Positions 4,849-6,340 of a DNA stretch of 6,340 nucleotides are shown in pieces (the stretch's first letter is position 1; each line of letters starts with the position of its first letter). The notes under the pieces were generated by a model. That model had not been told where the DNA came from, made no database searches, and was given only the letters and a program-made list of their open reading frames with translations. A program made the translations under genes and the position numbers. This stretch comes from Methanomassiliicoccaceae archaeon (lineage in GTDB: Archaea; Thermoplasmatota; Thermoplasmata; Methanomassiliicoccales; Methanomethylophilaceae): the NCBI GenBank assembly GCA_009778265.1, contig WRKA01000134.1:1-6340 (forward strand), written 5' to 3'.

Positions 4849-6340
4849 TCACGCTCCTGCCTTCACATCGAAACAGGCGTCGATCTCGGCCTGTATCTGA
4901 ATGTTCTTGAATCCTTTCTGCTCCATCGCACCCGACGGACATGCGGCCACACAGCATCCGCATCCCTTGCAGAGACCGGCGTTGACACTGCTCTTCTGCC
5001 TGCCGTCGCCGAGCGGGATGATCTCTATGGCCTTGTACTCGCAGCATCCTTCGCAGACACCGCAGCCGTCGCAGTAGTTCTCGTTCACCGACGCGATGAT
5101 ACCTTCCGAGATCAGGTTCTCCTTGGATATTATCGTCAGCGCCCTCGCGGCCGCGCCGGCCGCCTGGGCGATGCACTCGTCCATGAATTTCGGCCAGTGT
5201 GCGAGACCCGCGACAAAGACACCCTCCGTCGCAAAGTCCACCGGCCTCAGTTTCTGGTGCGCCTCGAAGTAGAATCCGTCCTTGCTTATCGGGATCTTGA
5301 GCATCTTCGCCAGCTCCTCCTTCTCCTCGCGGTCGGGGGCTGTGCCGCAGCTCAGCACCACACGGTCAACCGGGACCTCGACGTCCTTGCCCAAGATGAT
5401 ATCGTACGCTTTTACGGCGTTACCGTCGTATGAGGGCAGGTCGTTCCCGTCCTTATACCTCAGGAACCTGATGCCGAGGGACGATGCCTCTTTGTACAGT
5501 TCCTCGCGGAATCCGTACGTCCTGATGTCCTTGTGGAATACGGAGATATTGGCGGACGGGTCCGCTTTCTTTATTGCTATCGCGTTCGTTAACGCATTGG
5601 CGCAGCAGGTACGCGAGCAGTACTTCACTTTGTCGCTCCTCGATCCGACGCACTGTATGAAAGCAATGTTCTTGCCCGAGAACTTTCCGTTCCCGACCGC
5701 AAGCTCGGCCTCCGTCAGCGTCATAACTTTGCCGTCCTTTCCGTAGTTGAACTCGGTCGGCTTGTATTCGGACGCGCCTACCGCGAGTATAACGGCACCG
5801 ACCGGATATTCTCCGGAATCGAGCTGCAATTTGAAGTTGCCGACGAATCCGGGGATGTCCTTCACTTTGGCTTTCTTGTGAACGGTTATCATCTTGTTCG
5901 ATTCGACCTTCTTTATCAGCTCTGAGACAAAGTTCCCGACGTTGACGCCGTCGATCTCGTATTTCACGCCTATGTACTTCGCCGACGATCCGCCCAGGTT
6001 CGCCGCCTTCTCCACAAGGTGCACCGGGTATCCCTGTGCGGCTATGTCGAGCGCCGCGGACATTCCGGTTATGCCCCCGCCGATCACGACGGCGGAACCG
6101 GTGACCGGTATCCTCGTTCCCTCGAGCGGTTCGAGCAGCGCAGATTTTGCTACCGCCATCCTCAGAAGGTCCTTCGCCTTCTCCGTTGCTTTCTCGGGTT
6201 CGTGCATGTGGATCCACGAGCACTGGTCGCGGATGTTGGCCATGTTGAACAGATATTGATTCAGTCCGCCGTCCCTACACGCGTTCCTGAATAACGGTTC
6301 GTGAGTTCTCGGTGTGCAGGATGCAACGACAACGCGGTTC
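4849..6340 (-). CDS. hdrA: CoB-CoM heterodisulfide reductase iron-sulfur subunit HdrA, N-terminus outside window
   Basis: The frame is open at the right edge, giving 496 visible residues; typical HdrA is about 650, so roughly 150 N-terminal residues are missing. HdrA binds the FAD that bifurcates electrons from H2, one path to ferredoxin and the other through HdrC and HdrB to the heterodisulfide. Numbering from the first visible residue, the end of the N-terminal cluster domain is seen in VVVASCTPRTHEPLF (Cys8), with Cys21 and Cys40. The FAD-binding loop VVIGGGITGMSAA lies at 84-96. The HdrA-specific group CVGSR...YCSRTCC provides Cys230, 241, 245 and 246. The two C-terminal ferredoxin-type [4Fe-4S] sites use Cys423, 426, 429 and 433, and Cys457, 460, 463 and 467. 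A start at the Met at 6243 would be wrong, because conserved HdrA sequence continues upstream of it. No hdrB or hdrC follows, so these partners must be encoded elsewhere. Confidence 0.96.
   Translation of the reverse strand, partial: NRVVVASCTPRTHEPLFRNACRDGGLNQYLFNMANIRDQCSWIHMHEPEKATEKAKDLLRMAVAKSALLEPLEGTRIPVTGSAVVIGGGITGMSAALDIAAQGYPVHLVEKAANLGGSSAKYIGVKYEIDGVNVGNFVSELIKKVESNKMITVHKKAKVKDIPGFVGNFKLQLDSGEYPVGAVILAVGASEYKPTEFNYGKDGKVMTLTEAELAVGNGKFSGKNIAFIQCVGSRSDKVKYCSRTCCANALTNAIAIKKADPSANISVFHKDIRTYGFREELYKEASSLGIRFLRYKDGNDLPSYDGNAVKAYDIILGKDVEVPVDRVVLSCGTAPDREEKEELAKMLKIPISKDGFYFEAHQKLRPVDFATEGVFVAGLAHWPKFMDECIAQAAGAAARALTIISKENLISEGIIASVNENYCDGCGVCEGCCEYKAIEIIPLGDGRQKSSVNAGLCKGCGCCVAACPSGAMEQKGFKNIQIQAEIDACFDVKAGA
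4854..4858 (-). promoter_or_regulatory. Ribosome binding site of mvhD
   Basis: AGGAG on the minus strand lies 10 nt before the ATG at 4843 and overlaps the last codons of hdrA. It decides the short, correct start of mvhD against the longer open frame. Confidence 0.7.

Noticed and set aside
4844..5176. Upstream extension of the mvhD frame inside hdrA
   Set aside because: The extra 111 residues are Arg-rich, resemble no MvhD sequence and overlap the well-conserved ferredoxin domain of HdrA in another frame. A good start with a ribosome binding site exists at 4843.
4849..6243. Start of hdrA at the Met at 6243
   Set aside because: Conserved HdrA sequence (VVVASCTPRTHEPLF) continues in frame upstream to the window edge, so this Met is internal.

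Overview
The window looks like archaeal, methanogen DNA, and a member of the Methanomassiliicoccales is the best guess. That assignment is inference. It rests on an MvhD-MvhG-MvhA hydrogenase cluster directly behind an HdrA gene, TATA-like promoter elements, coding DNA of moderately high GC beside very AT-rich intergenic DNA, and a neighbouring large secreted GLUG-repeat protein of a kind common in gut members of that order. No 16S or other marker gene is present to confirm it.

All supported genes lie on the minus strand, so the transcriptional order runs from high to low coordinates. From 6340 down to 1612 there is one tight operon: hdrA (its 5' end lies outside the window), mvhD, mvhG and mvhA. 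The junctions are 5 nt, 0 nt (TGA directly followed by ATG) and 1 nt, and each internal start has a Shine-Dalgarno-like site inside the preceding gene. The operon ends in a GC-rich hairpin plus T-tract at about 1569-1607. A 250-bp intergenic region follows, with a core of 13% GC that holds several TATA-like boxes. The second transcription unit, from 1361 to the left edge, encodes a secreted protein with a signal peptide and at least nine GLUG-like repeats. It has no stop codon in the window.

Functionally, MvhADG is the F420-non-reducing [NiFe] hydrogenase that feeds electrons from H2 into HdrA. HdrA, together with HdrB and HdrC (not in this window), couples reduction of the CoM-S-S-CoB heterodisulfide to reduction of ferredoxin by flavin-based electron bifurcation. 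Hydrogen enters at the NiFe site of MvhA, electrons pass the iron-sulfur clusters of MvhG and then the [2Fe-2S] protein MvhD, which docks on HdrA.

The most unusual feature is the small subunit MvhG. It carries an N-terminal extension of about 91 residues: a short amphipathic start, a Cys/His cluster and a long Ala/Lys/Glu-rich linker, all ahead of the normal hydrogenase domain. The second point of interest is the GLUG-repeat protein, which contains a recent 81-bp-period tandem duplication and one cysteine at a fixed position in nearly every repeat. I see no RNA genes, CRISPR arrays, insertion sequences or clear signs of a new defence or mobile system.
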